Of a stretch of 37,169 bases of DNA, positions 1 to 7,757 are shown piece by piece (within the stretch, counting starts at the first letter, position 1; every line of letters starts with the position of its first letter). The notes beneath the pieces were generated by a model, which was not told the DNA's origin, did no database searches, and worked only from the letters and a program-made list of their open reading frames with translations. This DNA is from Acidimicrobiia bacterium. GTDB lineage: Bacteria; Actinomycetota; Acidimicrobiia; Spongiisociales; ZC4RG35. Both the position numbers and the translations under genes were made by a program. Location: assembly GCA_025937235.1 (NCBI GenBank), contig JAICRU010000024.1:1-37169 (forward strand), given 5' to 3'.

Positions 1-326
1 GCGCCGCCTCCAGCATCGCCTGAGTCCCCACCACTTCGCGGATGCGAGCCTCGTCCTGGTTGTAGATCCCCTCGAACCAGCCGACCACAGGTCCCGCAGG
101 ATCTCTTCGCCTCCGCCACCGTGGCAACGACATGTGTCCCCACGGTCGACGTCGTGACGACGGACACCGTGGATGTCGGCTGGGGGACGGTGGTGATACT
201 CGATGTGGGATCGGCGGCGGTAGGCGTAGTGGTCGGGGAGGGGTCCGTGTCGTCACGGGGCCAAAGGGCCCAGATCCCGACTGCCAGACCCACCACGATC
301 AGGCCGGCGGCCAGCCGTCGAATCAC
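1..326 (-). CDS. Membrane-anchored protein, reading frame disrupted, partial
   Basis: Read on the minus strand from a GTG at 326, the frame gives a short basic start, one hydrophobic segment (LIVVGLAVGIWALW), then a Thr/Ser/Pro-rich stalk, as in an anchored extracytoplasmic protein. Near 117-85 this frame degrades. A different frame then reads convincingly to the window edge (GWFEGIYNQDEARIREVV), which looks like the first helices of an NTF2-like or similar small domain. One inserted base, or two lost bases, between about 108 and 85 would join the halves. I cannot tell a real mutation from an assembly error. A separate start at 133 in the second frame is possible but would give a very Arg-rich N-terminus and leave the anchor-like stretch unexplained. 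No function is assigned. The 3' end lies outside the window. Confidence 0.5.
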   Translation of the reverse strand, partial: MIRRLAAGLIVVGLAVGIWALWPRDDTDPSPTTTPTAADPTSSITTVPQPTSTVSVVTTSTVGTHVVATVAEAKRSCGTCGRLVRGDLQPGRGSHPRSGGDSGDAGGG

Positions 327-433
327 TGCACTGGCGAACTTACGCCTTGGTTCGGACCGAATGAAGACGGCTGGGGCAGGACGCGAAAAGTCACGGTGGC
401 CGTTCTGTATGGTTGGGGACGGAGGTGAAACAG

Positions 434-883
434 ATGGCAAGAACCAGTGTCGAGGACACGACCACCGAGAGCCACGCTTTTCGGACTCTCCTCAGGATTC
501 TGTTTGTGGTCGGGATCGTGTCAGCGATCGCCAAGTTCCTCTCGGACCGACGACGGGACTTTTACGGCTTGACCGAAGCCGAGGCGAGGGCGAAGTTCGA
601 ATCGAAGCTCGGGCCCATCATCGGTGAGGACCGCGCCGCAGAAGTGGCCGACCAGGTGATTCCTCGTCTGAAGGAATCCGGGGTCCTCGAGCCTGATCCG
701 TTGGGTAAGGCCAAGGAGATGGTCAAGGACGTCGGCGACGATGTGAGCGATGCGGCCAAGGACGTCGCCGACCACGCCAGGGACGTCGCATCCGATGTCG
801 CGGACCAGGCGGGCGATACAGCCGAGAAGGCGTCCGACTCCGTGAAGGACGCGGCCGACCAGGTCGGAAAAAAACTCAGCTGA
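434..883 (+). CDS. Small membrane protein with amphipathic helical tail
   Basis: This encodes a 149-residue protein. The ATG at 434 is chosen because GGAGG at 420-424 is well placed; an upstream GTG in frame has no such site. Residues 19-35 form one hydrophobic segment, followed by a basic stop (SDRRR). A folded-looking middle follows. From about residue 92 to the end the sequence is rich in Asp, Ala, Lys and Val in roughly 11-residue periods (AKDVADHARDVASDVADQ), giving long amphipathic helices. This pattern is shared by YtxH-like and LEA-like stress proteins and by apolipoprotein-type coils, but I do not recognise a named family. It is likely anchored in the membrane with the tail in the cytoplasm or along the membrane surface. 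A run of seven A just before the stop is the only homopolymer of note. Role unknown. Confidence 0.75.
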   Translation: MARTSVEDTTTESHAFRTLLRILFVVGIVSAIAKFLSDRRRDFYGLTEAEARAKFESKLGPIIGEDRAAEVADQVIPRLKESGVLEPDPLGKAKEMVKDVGDDVSDAAKDVADHARDVASDVADQAGDTAEKASDSVKDAADQVGKKLS

Positions 884-905
884 TCTCCCGATCCCCGCGA
901 AAAAA

Positions 906-934
906 TGTCACACCCGTCTCGTACGGTGGTGACA
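906..934 (+). promoter_or_regulatory. Inverted repeat overlapping the DUF222 gene start
   Basis: TGTCACACC at 906-914 is the near-complement of GGTGGTGACA at 925-934, the last base of which is the A of the start codon. Such a repeat over the initiation site could be an operator or an RNA hairpin limiting translation. Function is inference; the repeat itself is visible. Confidence 0.3.
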
Positions 935-2100
935 TGAGGGGATCGACACCAGACCAGTTGGAGCAGGAGCTCCTCGCCGACGAGGCGATCATCGCCGCGG
1001 CCAGGGCCCGCCAGCTGGTGAATCTGGCCCTCGCCGATCAGATGCAGTTGCCGCTGGCCGACGGCTGCCGGACGCTGAAGGAGTGGGCCGCAGGCCGACT
1101 CGACATCGCCCCCGACACCGCCTACCAGCTCACCTCCACGGCCAGGCGCCTCCTCGATGCTCCAGATCTCGCCGCGCAGCTTGCTCGTGGCGACATCACT
1201 TTCGATCGCGCCGAGGTGATGTCCAGGATCCCATCCGAGCATCGCAGCGGATGGCACCTCGGAGTCGACATCCAAGGCCTGCGTCGTATCGCTGCTCGCC
1301 ATCGGCGGTTGAGTCGGTCCGATGACCACCTCTCACATGCGGCCATGGACCTGAACATGCAGCCCAACCTGGATGAGTCCCGCTGGAGTGTCTGGGGAGA
1401 ACTGGATGGCTACTCCGGGCCGGTGGTGGACAAGGTCCTCACCGAGAAGGCGGACACGATCGGGCCTATGCCCGACGGGCCTCGACTCGGTCTCGGCTAC
1501 CGGAGGGCAGCCGCCCTCACCGCCTTGTGCGAGGAGAGTGCTCCGGGGAGCACGTCGACCCCACTGATAACAGTCTTCGTCGACGACAGGGGTGTCGAGG
1601 TCCCGGGCGGGACCTCGGTCGGCCCGGAGATCCTCGACAAGGTGGCCTGCGCCGGCAGTCTCGAGGTGATCAAGACCAGCGAGGGCCGGCCCCTCGCCGT
1701 GGGGAGACGCAGCCGGGTGATCCCACAGCGACTGCGAAGATTCATCCTCCATCGTGACGGCGGGTGCACCGGCGACGGCTGTGTCAGTCGATATCGCTTG
1801 GAGGTCCACCACGTGGTCCCGTGGTCGGAGGGTGGCCCGACCGACCCGGAGAACCTGACCACCCTTTGCTGGTTCCATCATCACGTCGTGGTACACGGTT
1901 TCGGCTATCGCATCGACACCCGCCTCGGCCCGAGTCGCCTCCGCTTCATGAAACCCGCCATCCACGACCCTCCAACCCCGGAGTTCGAAGGCGGCCCCGG
2001 CCTACGCTGGGGGTCATGGCCACCGGGCCGACCATCCACACCGAGCGTCTCGAACTCCGCAGATGGAAGGAACGGGACGGGGACCGTTTCGCAGCACTGA
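934..2100 (+). CDS. DUF222 (13E12-type) HNH endonuclease domain protein
   Basis: This encodes a 388-residue protein. The N-terminal two thirds match the DUF222/13E12 family of actinobacteria: an Ala/Arg/Leu-rich helical region with the typical run LARGDITFDRAEVMSRI. The C-terminal part is an HNH nuclease domain: LHRDGGC..DGC, then VHHVVPWSEGGPTDPENL from about residue 291, then CWFHHH. The paired Cys and the His residues would hold zinc and a catalytic metal. Family members often occur in several copies per genome and have been linked to mobile introns or recombination, but their cellular role is not established. The last 85 bases overlap the next gene, and the final 35 or so residues are low-complexity and probably dispensable. 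No SD-like sequence precedes the ATG, so a leaderless or weakly initiated message is possible. Confidence 0.85.
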   Translation: MRGSTPDQLEQELLADEAIIAAARARQLVNLALADQMQLPLADGCRTLKEWAAGRLDIAPDTAYQLTSTARRLLDAPDLAAQLARGDITFDRAEVMSRIPSEHRSGWHLGVDIQGLRRIAARHRRLSRSDDHLSHAAMDLNMQPNLDESRWSVWGELDGYSGPVVDKVLTEKADTIGPMPDGPRLGLGYRRAAALTALCEESAPGSTSTPLITVFVDDRGVEVPGGTSVGPEILDKVACAGSLEVIKTSEGRPLAVGRRSRVIPQRLRRFILHRDGGCTGDGCVSRYRLEVHHVVPWSEGGPTDPENLTTLCWFHHHVVVHGFGYRIDTRLGPSRLRFMKPAIHDPPTPEFEGGPGLRWGSWPPGRPSTPSVSNSADGRNGTGTVSQH

Positions 2101-2591
2101 ACTCCGATCCGGTCGTGATGGAGCACTTCCCCGAGGTGCTCACCCGTGAGCAATCGGATCAGATGATCCGTCAGATGGAGCTCCATTTCGAGGAGTTCGG
2201 GTACGGGCTCTGGGCGGTGGAGCTCAGATGGGCCGGGAAGTTCATCGGATTCTGTGGCCTCTCCGTGCCCACGTTCCACACCCATTTCACACCCGCGGTC
2301 GAGATCGGGTGGCGTTTCACCCGCGACGAGTGGGGCAACGGCTACGCCACCGAGGCAGGGAGGGCGGCGGTGGACTTCGGCTTCGAACAGGCCGATCTCG
2401 ACGAGATCTTGAGCTGGACTGTCCCTGCCAACCAGCGCTCACAGAGAGTCATGGCCAGACTGGGTATGACGAGGGCTCCGGAACTCGACTTCGACCACCC
2501 TCGGCTCCTCGACGACGATCGTTACCGGCATCACGTGGTGTACCGAATCACCCGGGAGGATTGGGAGCAGGCCCGGCCACCGTCCCACTAA
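2016..2591 (+). CDS. GNAT family N-acetyltransferase, RimJ/RimL type
   Basis: This encodes a 191-residue protein. The start is set at the ATG at 2016 because the following residues (TERLELRRWKERD) are the standard opening strand of RimJ/RimL-type acetyltransferases. A longer open frame upstream only shadows the DUF222 gene. The acetyl-CoA-binding region reads WGNGYATEAGRAAVDFGF, with the family hallmark of a G-x-A loop followed by a helix. The later NQRSQRVMARLGM matches the N-x-x-S-x-x-V-x-x-x-x-G-F/M signature. The family transfers acetyl from acetyl-CoA to an amino group of a protein N-terminus, small molecule or antibiotic; the substrate cannot be read from the sequence. It overlaps the upstream gene by 85 bases in another frame, so the two are probably translationally linked. 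Confidence 0.85.
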   Translation: MATGPTIHTERLELRRWKERDGDRFAALNSDPVVMEHFPEVLTREQSDQMIRQMELHFEEFGYGLWAVELRWAGKFIGFCGLSVPTFHTHFTPAVEIGWRFTRDEWGNGYATEAGRAAVDFGFEQADLDEILSWTVPANQRSQRVMARLGMTRAPELDFDHPRLLDDDRYRHHVVYRITREDWEQARPPSH

Positions 2592-2634
2592 TTCGTCCAC
2601 ACCCGAGATCGCAGGTTTCTAGCGTCGGCGGGTC

Positions 2635-3660
2635 ATGTCTTCCCACGTCGAGTACATCGACACGCGTGTCTCGCCCGAGGAAACCCTCGAGGCGCTGCAC
2701 GAGCTCAACCTGATCTGGGATGACGAGGTGCTCCCCGGCGATCCACCGATCCCTTTGGCGCAACGGGTGGTCGACTGGCGTTATTTGCTCGATTCGGTGG
2801 GGAGTCATCGCTGGGTCATGTGGAAGGGACTCGAGATCATTGCCACCTCCGGCATGTACCTCGACCTCGTGCAGAATCTCGAGAACGCCTTCGGATGGGT
2901 CTATGTCCACCCTCAGCATCGGGGCGCCGGTCATGGGAGGACGATCGCCACACCCATGTTGGAGGCCGCCGAGAAGGATGGCCGAAGCAGATTCGCCTGT
3001 GCCGTCAACGAGGGTGCCGGCGAGGAGGCGCTGCTGGCCAGGGCCGGACTGAAGTCTGCGTACCGGGAGAAGGTGAGCAGGCTCGACTTCGAGACATTGG
3101 ACTGGTCTCTCATGGAGACCTGGGTGAACCGTGCCACGGAGCGGGCATCGGACTATGACCTCCTCTACATGAAGAGCCCAATCGCCGATGAGCACCTCGA
3201 AGCCTTCTGCGAGCTGATGCTTGTGATGAACACGGCGCCCCGTGAGGACTTCGTCGAGGATGAGGAGGTGATGACCCCCGACATATGGAGAGACGTGGAA
3301 ACAAAGATGGCAGCGAGGGGCCGGGAGATCCTCACCTACGTGGCCCGACACAAGCCCTCAGGGCGTTTCGCCGGGTACACCAACGTCGCCTACAAGCATC
3401 TCCAGCCCGAGATGGTCGAGCAATGGGACACCGGGGTGGATCCCGCTCACCGCAACCTGGGCCTGGGCCGATGGGTGAAGGCGGCGATGGCCTTCGAGCT
3501 GAGGAGGACCTACCCGGAGGTCAGGCGCATCGATACCGAGAACGCCGGGTCGAATGCGCCGATGTTGAGCATCAACATCGAGATGGGGTTCAAGCCGATC
3601 TTGGTCCAAAACGTGTGGCAGGGTGACACGGCCACGCTGCGCCACGCCCTGTCGGTCTAA
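2635..3660 (+). CDS. Tandem GNAT-domain acetyltransferase
   Basis: This encodes a 341-residue protein with two GNAT domains, an architecture shared with mycothiol synthase and related actinobacterial proteins. The N-terminal domain has the acetyl-CoA loop QHRGAGHG at residues 94-101. The C-terminal domain has HRNLGLGRW at 272-280 followed by the helix VKAAMAFEL, then a TENAGSNAPMLSINIEMGF motif typical of the fold's end. The C-terminal domain is closer to consensus and probably the active one. It lacks enough visible identity for me to call it MshD. The substrate is unknown. The start ATG at 2635 lacks a strong SD; the gap to the preceding gene is 43 bases. The stop codon overlaps the end of the convergent decarboxylase gene by four bases, so no classical terminator separates them. 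Confidence 0.8.
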   Translation: MSSHVEYIDTRVSPEETLEALHELNLIWDDEVLPGDPPIPLAQRVVDWRYLLDSVGSHRWVMWKGLEIIATSGMYLDLVQNLENAFGWVYVHPQHRGAGHGRTIATPMLEAAEKDGRSRFACAVNEGAGEEALLARAGLKSAYREKVSRLDFETLDWSLMETWVNRATERASDYDLLYMKSPIADEHLEAFCELMLVMNTAPREDFVEDEEVMTPDIWRDVETKMAARGREILTYVARHKPSGRFAGYTNVAYKHLQPEMVEQWDTGVDPAHRNLGLGRWVKAAMAFELRRTYPEVRRIDTENAGSNAPMLSINIEMGFKPILVQNVWQGDTATLRHALSV

Positions 3661-4997
3661 CTGCCTGCCACCTTCAACACGGCTTCGACGCTCTCGTCGA
3701 TCTCCTTATCCGTCGTCCCGAAGTTGGAGACCGACACACGCATGGCGCTCTTGCCCTGCCAGACCGTTGCCCCGGCGAACAAGGTTCCATCGGCCTGGAT
3801 CGCGCGAACGACCCGTTCGGTCTCCTCGGGACCGCCGAAGTCGACGAGGACCTGGTTGAGGACGACGTCGTTGAGGACCGAGAAGCCGGCCTCGCGCATT
3901 CCGTCGGCGAACCGCCGAGCCATGTCGACCGTTCGGTCGATCATGTCGACGAGGCCCGATCTCCCCATCGTCTTGAGGACGGCCCATGTGGGCACGCCAC
4001 GAGCCCGCCTGGACATCTCCGGGGCGTAGAGCCCGGGATCCTGCCCGATGTGCCCCTCGACCAGATAGGCCGCCTCGACGCTCATGAGACGCTCGAGGTC
4101 CGAAGGATTGCGGATCAGGGCCAGCCCGGCGTCGTATGGCACGTTGAGGTACTTGTGTGCGTCGGTGGCCCAGGAGTCGGCGAGCTCCATGCCCTCGGTG
4201 AGATGGGCCAATCGGGGGGACGCTGCCGCCCAGAACCCGAACGCACCATCCACGTGGACCCAGGCGCCGGCCTCCTTCGCCTTGGGGATGATCTCCGCCA
4301 TGGGGTCGAACGAGCCGGTGTTGACGTTGCCCGCCTGGAGGCAAACGATCGCCGGGGGAGAGAGATCGGGGAAGGCGTCTGCACGCATTCGGCCCTGATC
4401 ATCGACCGGCACCTCGATGACCCGGTGCCGCCCGAGGCCGACCAGTCCCAGCGCCTTGACCAGGGAGGGATGGACCTCGGAGCCGACCAGCACCGACACG
4501 GGAGGCGCCCCGAAGAGACCTTGCCCGGTGGCATCCCATCCTTCGGCCGCCAGCACCGCCGATCTCGCTGCCGCCAATGTGGCGATGTGGGCGACGGTCG
4601 TTCCGGTGACGAACACGCCCCAGCAGCTCTCGGGAAGGTGGGCCGCCTCTTTCACCCACTGGATGGCGGCCGCTTCCATGGCCACCGTGGCAGGGCTCGC
4701 CTCCGCCGCATAGGTGGGCTGATCCCAGGCCGACACCAGCCAATCGGCGGCCAGGGCCACAGGTTGGACTCCACCGATCACCCATCCGTAGAACCGTGGA
4801 CTGGAGAAACCCATCGTGGCTGGGGTCCCGACCTCGTCCATCAGCGACAGGACCTTCATGGGATCTGTCGGCCCGTCCGGGAAGTCGCCGCCGAGCTCCG
4901 AGAGGTCAGCGGATGGATCGGGGCGGATCGGCTCTCCGGGGAGCCGCTGCCGGTAGGCGATGGCTCGGCGCGCTGCCTCCGAGAGCAGTTCTTCCAT
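3657..4997 (-). CDS. PLP-dependent group II decarboxylase family protein
   Basis: This encodes a 446-residue pyridoxal-phosphate enzyme of fold type I, related to group II amino acid decarboxylases (glutamate, aromatic amino acid and tyrosine decarboxylases). HVDGAFG places the cofactor-ring Asp at residue 250, and SWATDAHKYLNVPYDAG places the Schiff-base Lys at 282. TGTTVAHIATLAAAR is the phosphate-binding region. The N-terminal part (FYGWVIGGVQPVALAADWL) matches the dimer-forming segment seen in this family. The expected reaction is amino acid decarboxylation to an amine plus CO2, although some members act as aldolases or lyases. The substrate is not decidable from motifs. It lies 29 bases downstream of the DosR-like regulator on the same strand and may be co-transcribed with it. 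Confidence 0.85.
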   Translation of the reverse strand: MEELLSEAARRAIAYRQRLPGEPIRPDPSADLSELGGDFPDGPTDPMKVLSLMDEVGTPATMGFSSPRFYGWVIGGVQPVALAADWLVSAWDQPTYAAEASPATVAMEAAAIQWVKEAAHLPESCWGVFVTGTTVAHIATLAAARSAVLAAEGWDATGQGLFGAPPVSVLVGSEVHPSLVKALGLVGLGRHRVIEVPVDDQGRMRADAFPDLSPPAIVCLQAGNVNTGSFDPMAEIIPKAKEAGAWVHVDGAFGFWAAASPRLAHLTEGMELADSWATDAHKYLNVPYDAGLALIRNPSDLERLMSVEAAYLVEGHIGQDPGLYAPEMSRRARGVPTWAVLKTMGRSGLVDMIDRTVDMARRFADGMREAGFSVLNDVVLNQVLVDFGGPEETERVVRAIQADGTLFAGATVWQGKSAMRVSVSNFGTTDKEIDESVEAVLKVAGS

Positions 4998-5026
4998 CGT
5001 CTGAATCTAACCGAAGAGCCGGGTCG

Positions 5027-5704
5027 TCAGTCCTCGCCCCACCCCTGGGCTGCCTCGGCGCCCTCATGCTCACCCTCGATCCGGGCGACGTAGGCCGCAG
5101 CCTCGCTGCGCCGGCTCATCCCCATCTTGGTTAGGAGGTTCGACACGTAGTTCTTGACCGTCTTCTCCGCCAGGAACATCTCGTCGGCGATCTGTTTGTT
5201 GGTCAAGCCATCTGCGATATGACCGACGATCGTCCGCTCCTGTTTGCTCAGCTTCGTCAGCAGCGGGTCGTCCTTGGGGCCGGTGCGGAGACGGCTGAAC
5301 AGCTGCTCGGTCATATCGGGATCGAGCAGGGACTCACCGGCGCCGACGCGGCGGATGTCATCGACCAGATCCGACATCTTCACCCGTTTCAACACGTAAC
5401 CCGACGCGCCGGCGAGGATGGCCGACATCAACGCCTCCTCGTCGGCGAACGAGGTGAGCATGAGCACCTTCACGTCCGGGAATCTCGAGCGTATGTCCCG
5501 GCAGGCCTCGACTCCGCTCGCATCCGGGAGTCGAACGTCGAGCACGACCACGTTCGGCTCGTCGTATCCAACGCGGCGGACCCCTTCGGCCGCAGTGCCG
5601 GCCTCGCCGACCACGACGATGTCGTCCTCGGCATCGAGCAGGGCCTTGATACCGGCGCGGACCACTTCGTGATCGTCCACGAGCAGGACTCTGAGCTTCT
5701 TCAT
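5027..5704 (-). CDS. DosR/DevR-like NarL-family response regulator
   Basis: This encodes a 225-residue regulator. The receiver domain (about 1-120) has the acidic pair D10/D11, phospho-acceptor D56 in VVLDVRLPDASG, T84 and K106. The LuxR-type helix-turn-helix (about 150-208) contains GLTNKQIADEMFLAEKTVKN. From memory, the recognition helix AEKTVKNYVS is identical to that of Mycobacterium tuberculosis DosR, and the receiver follows DosR closely. DosR controls the hypoxia/NO/CO dormancy regulon. The start is the ATG at 5704, giving the usual MKKLRVLLVDDHEVVR opening; longer versions would overlap the kinase gene. It is divergent from its likely partner kinase, with 33 bases between start codons. 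Calling it an orthologue is inference; a closely related NarL regulator is the alternative. Confidence 0.9.
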   Translation of the reverse strand: MKKLRVLLVDDHEVVRAGIKALLDAEDDIVVVGEAGTAAEGVRRVGYDEPNVVVLDVRLPDASGVEACRDIRSRFPDVKVLMLTSFADEEALMSAILAGASGYVLKRVKMSDLVDDIRRVGAGESLLDPDMTEQLFSRLRTGPKDDPLLTKLSKQERTIVGHIADGLTNKQIADEMFLAEKTVKNYVSNLLTKMGMSRRSEAAAYVARIEGEHEGAEAAQGWGED

Positions 5705-5737
5705 CGACCGAGACGGTAGCGGTACTCTCCACGGCTC

Positions 5738-6847
5738 ATGGTCGAGCGAACCGTCGTCGATCGCCTGCCAGATCTCATCGAGGCGGCGGCGTCCGTGGTT
5801 GGCGCCGGTGACCTGGAGCAACTCCTCCGACGGCTCGTCGCCGAGGCCAGAGCGGCCACCGGGGCCAAGTACACGGCGCTCGGTGTCATCGGGGAGCATG
5901 GCGTCCTCACCGAGTTCATCAACGAGGGCCTCTCACCCGAGCAGGTGGCCCAGATCGGGGCGCTGCCCACCGGGAAGGGTGTTCTGGGGACGTTGGTCCG
6001 TGAGAACCGGACCATCCGGCTCGACTCGATCTCGAGTCACCCTGACTCGTTCGGTTTCCCGGCTCACCATCCAGTCATGACCACTTTTCTGGGGGTGCCG
6101 GTGGCGGCGGGGGGACGAGCGTTCGGCAACCTCTACCTCACCGAGAAGGAAGGTGGGTTCAGCGACGACGACGTGATGCTGGTGGAGGCCCTGAGCCGGA
6201 TCGCAGGCGCCGCGGTCACCACGGCCCGCCTTCAAGAGCGACTGCGCTCGATCGCGGTCGGCGAGGACCGGGAGAGGATTGCCCGAGACCTGCACGACAC
6301 GGTCATCCAGGACTTGTTCGCCGCGGGGCTGGCCCTGCAAGGCATCTCCGAGCTCGTCGGGGACCCCACGGCGGCGACGACGATCGAGGAATCGATCGAC
6401 CGTCTCGATCGGGTCGTCGAGACCCTCCGTTCGTACATCTTCGAGCTCAGGTCCCGAGGGGAGAGACGCCAACTCGACGAGCGGCTGCAGGAGCTGGTCG
6501 CACGTCTGGGCTCGGCTTATCCGGCGAACGTCGTCCTGGAGATCGGGGTAGACCAGCTCGAAAGCTCACAGCTCGAGGACGAGGTGGTCAAGGTCGTCAC
6601 CGAGGCATTGAGCAATGCGCTGCGTCACTCGGGGGCGACCGAGGTCGACGTTCTCGTGGACTCCGACGGCGCATGGTGCCGTGTGACCGTGCGTGACAAC
6701 GGAGGCGGGTTCGACACCGGGTCGTCGACGGCAGGGATGGGGCTGGCCAACATGACCGCACGAGCAGCAGGTCTGGGTGGGCATGTGGATCTGAGCAGCA
6801 CCCCTGGGGTGGGCACCCTGATCGAGATCAGCTTCCCGATCATCTGA
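5738..6847 (+). CDS. DosS/DosT-like sensor kinase with one GAF domain
   Basis: This encodes a 369-residue soluble histidine kinase without membrane segments. A single GAF domain (about 10-165) resembles the haem-bearing first GAF domain of mycobacterial DosS/DosT. FPAHHPVMTTFLGVPV carries the equivalent of the proximal haem His (H111, second of the pair), and FGNLYLTEK carries the distal Tyr (Y133). The HisKA_3 segment DRERIARDLHDTVIQDLF has phospho-acceptor H186. The ATPase domain has the N box EALSNALRHSG (N293), DNGGGF (D320) and GMGLANM. DosS and DosT have two GAF domains and about 570 residues; here the second GAF domain is absent. The likely role is sensing O2, NO, CO or redox state through haem and phosphorylating the divergent DosR-like regulator. 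Its 3' end overlaps the convergent SRPBCC gene by eight bases. Confidence 0.88.
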   Translation: MVERTVVDRLPDLIEAAASVVGAGDLEQLLRRLVAEARAATGAKYTALGVIGEHGVLTEFINEGLSPEQVAQIGALPTGKGVLGTLVRENRTIRLDSISSHPDSFGFPAHHPVMTTFLGVPVAAGGRAFGNLYLTEKEGGFSDDDVMLVEALSRIAGAAVTTARLQERLRSIAVGEDRERIARDLHDTVIQDLFAAGLALQGISELVGDPTAATTIEESIDRLDRVVETLRSYIFELRSRGERRQLDERLQELVARLGSAYPANVVLEIGVDQLESSQLEDEVVKVVTEALSNALRHSGATEVDVLVDSDGAWCRVTVRDNGGGFDTGSSTAGMGLANMTARAAGLGGHVDLSSTPGVGTLIEISFPII

Positions 6848-7292
6848 CCCCGGCGACCAACGATTCGGCGAGCCGGTCGGTCCAGGTCCGCACGGTCGAT
6901 TCGGCCACGTGGCGGAGCAAAGCTCGGTCCATCACCTTGCCCAGGGGGCCGAGGGGCGGCTGGTAGGTGCCGTCGAGGACGATCCTGGTGCGGTCGTGGC
7001 CGACATGGGAGAGGATCAGGTCCGCCGTCAAATGCGGGAAGAGATTCTCCGAGCCGATCGCCGACCAGCTGACCGGATAGATGAGCCCGCTGCGGTGTAT
7101 CTCGGGTGTGCCGATGACGAGGCGGACCTCCTTGGCCACGGCGCCGGCACCGGGCCCGACTCTTGCCCGGAGCTCTTCTCCCTCCCGGTAGGCGACATTC
7201 GCCATCGAGCCCAGGTCGGACCGAACGACATCGATTCGACGTTCGACTTCGGACAGGGGTAGCGCGACCTCGGACTCGTGTCGGACGAACAT
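6840..7292 (-). CDS. SRPBCC (START/polyketide cyclase-like) family protein
   Basis: This encodes a 150-residue protein with the helix-grip pattern of the SRPBCC superfamily: an opening strand (FVRHESEVALPLSEV) leading into a helix, several beta strands in the middle (VRLVIGTPEIHRSGLIYPVSW, TADLILSHVGHDRTRIVLDGTY), and a long C-terminal helix (MDRALLRHVAESTVRTWTDRL). Such proteins bind hydrophobic ligands in a deep pocket, or act as co-chaperones or cyclases. No ligand can be named. Its ATG overlaps the stop of the upstream PPOX gene by one base, so it is the last gene of a CBS-PPOX-SRPBCC operon and is probably translated by coupling. Its 3' end overlaps the convergent kinase gene by eight bases. 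Confidence 0.75.
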   Translation of the reverse strand: MFVRHESEVALPLSEVERRIDVVRSDLGSMANVAYREGEELRARVGPGAGAVAKEVRLVIGTPEIHRSGLIYPVSWSAIGSENLFPHLTADLILSHVGHDRTRIVLDGTYQPPLGPLGKVMDRALLRHVAESTVRTWTDRLAESLVAGVR

Positions 7293-7753
7293 CAGAGACG
7301 CCCCGGGCGGGTGCGGAAGGCGAATCCACGACCCGACGACATACCGGTGATCTCCTCGATCGTCACCTCGATCACGTGGGGGAAGGTGGCCATCGGCTGG
7401 AGCCCGCCGTGGCCCAGAGGAGATCCGAGGACCGACTCGTATTTCTGGAACAGCAGCTCGACCGTCCTCGTGGTCGTGGGCTCGTCGGTCCTCTCGGCGG
7501 CGGTGCCTGTGACCACCACACTCACCCAGTCCCCGGTCACCTCGTCGAAATCTGAGACCTCGATACTCACGCTGGGGTTGGCCTCGATGGCCTCCAGGCG
7601 CATCCCCGGCTTGGTCCGGAAGAGGAGTCGTCGCCCATCGAGCACGAAGGACATCGGGGTCACGTATGGCTTGCCGTCCCGAATCACGCCGATATGAGCG
7701 ACCATCGCACCTGCGAGCAATTGCAGCGCCTCTTCTTCGGAGATCGGCTCCAC
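7292..7753 (-). CDS. Pyridoxamine 5'-phosphate oxidase-like flavin/F420-binding protein
   Basis: This encodes a 153-residue protein with the split beta-barrel fold of the PNPOx-like superfamily. Visible features are the opening helix SEEEALQLLAGAMVAHIGVI, the strand pair DGKPYVTPMSFVLDGRRLLFRT, then PGMRLEAIEANPSVSIEV, which matches the K-x-x-N-l/i-x-x-n-p-x-V cofactor-side motif of many actinobacterial members. These proteins bind FMN, F420, haem or biliverdin; the choice cannot be made here. Similar small PPOX proteins occur in the mycobacterial dormancy regulon. The start is GTG at 7753, four bases after the CBS gene stop, so the genes form one operon. The stop codon shares a base with the start of the SRPBCC gene. 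Confidence 0.82.
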   Translation of the reverse strand: MEPISEEEALQLLAGAMVAHIGVIRDGKPYVTPMSFVLDGRRLLFRTKPGMRLEAIEANPSVSIEVSDFDEVTGDWVSVVVTGTAAERTDEPTTTRTVELLFQKYESVLGSPLGHGGLQPMATFPHVIEVTIEEITGMSSGRGFAFRTRPGRL

Positions 7754-7757
7754 TACG

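Noticed and set aside
5705-5737. A DosR-box-like site between the divergent regulator and kinase genes
   Set aside because: The 33-base gap has no inverted repeat resembling the site at 8188-8207.
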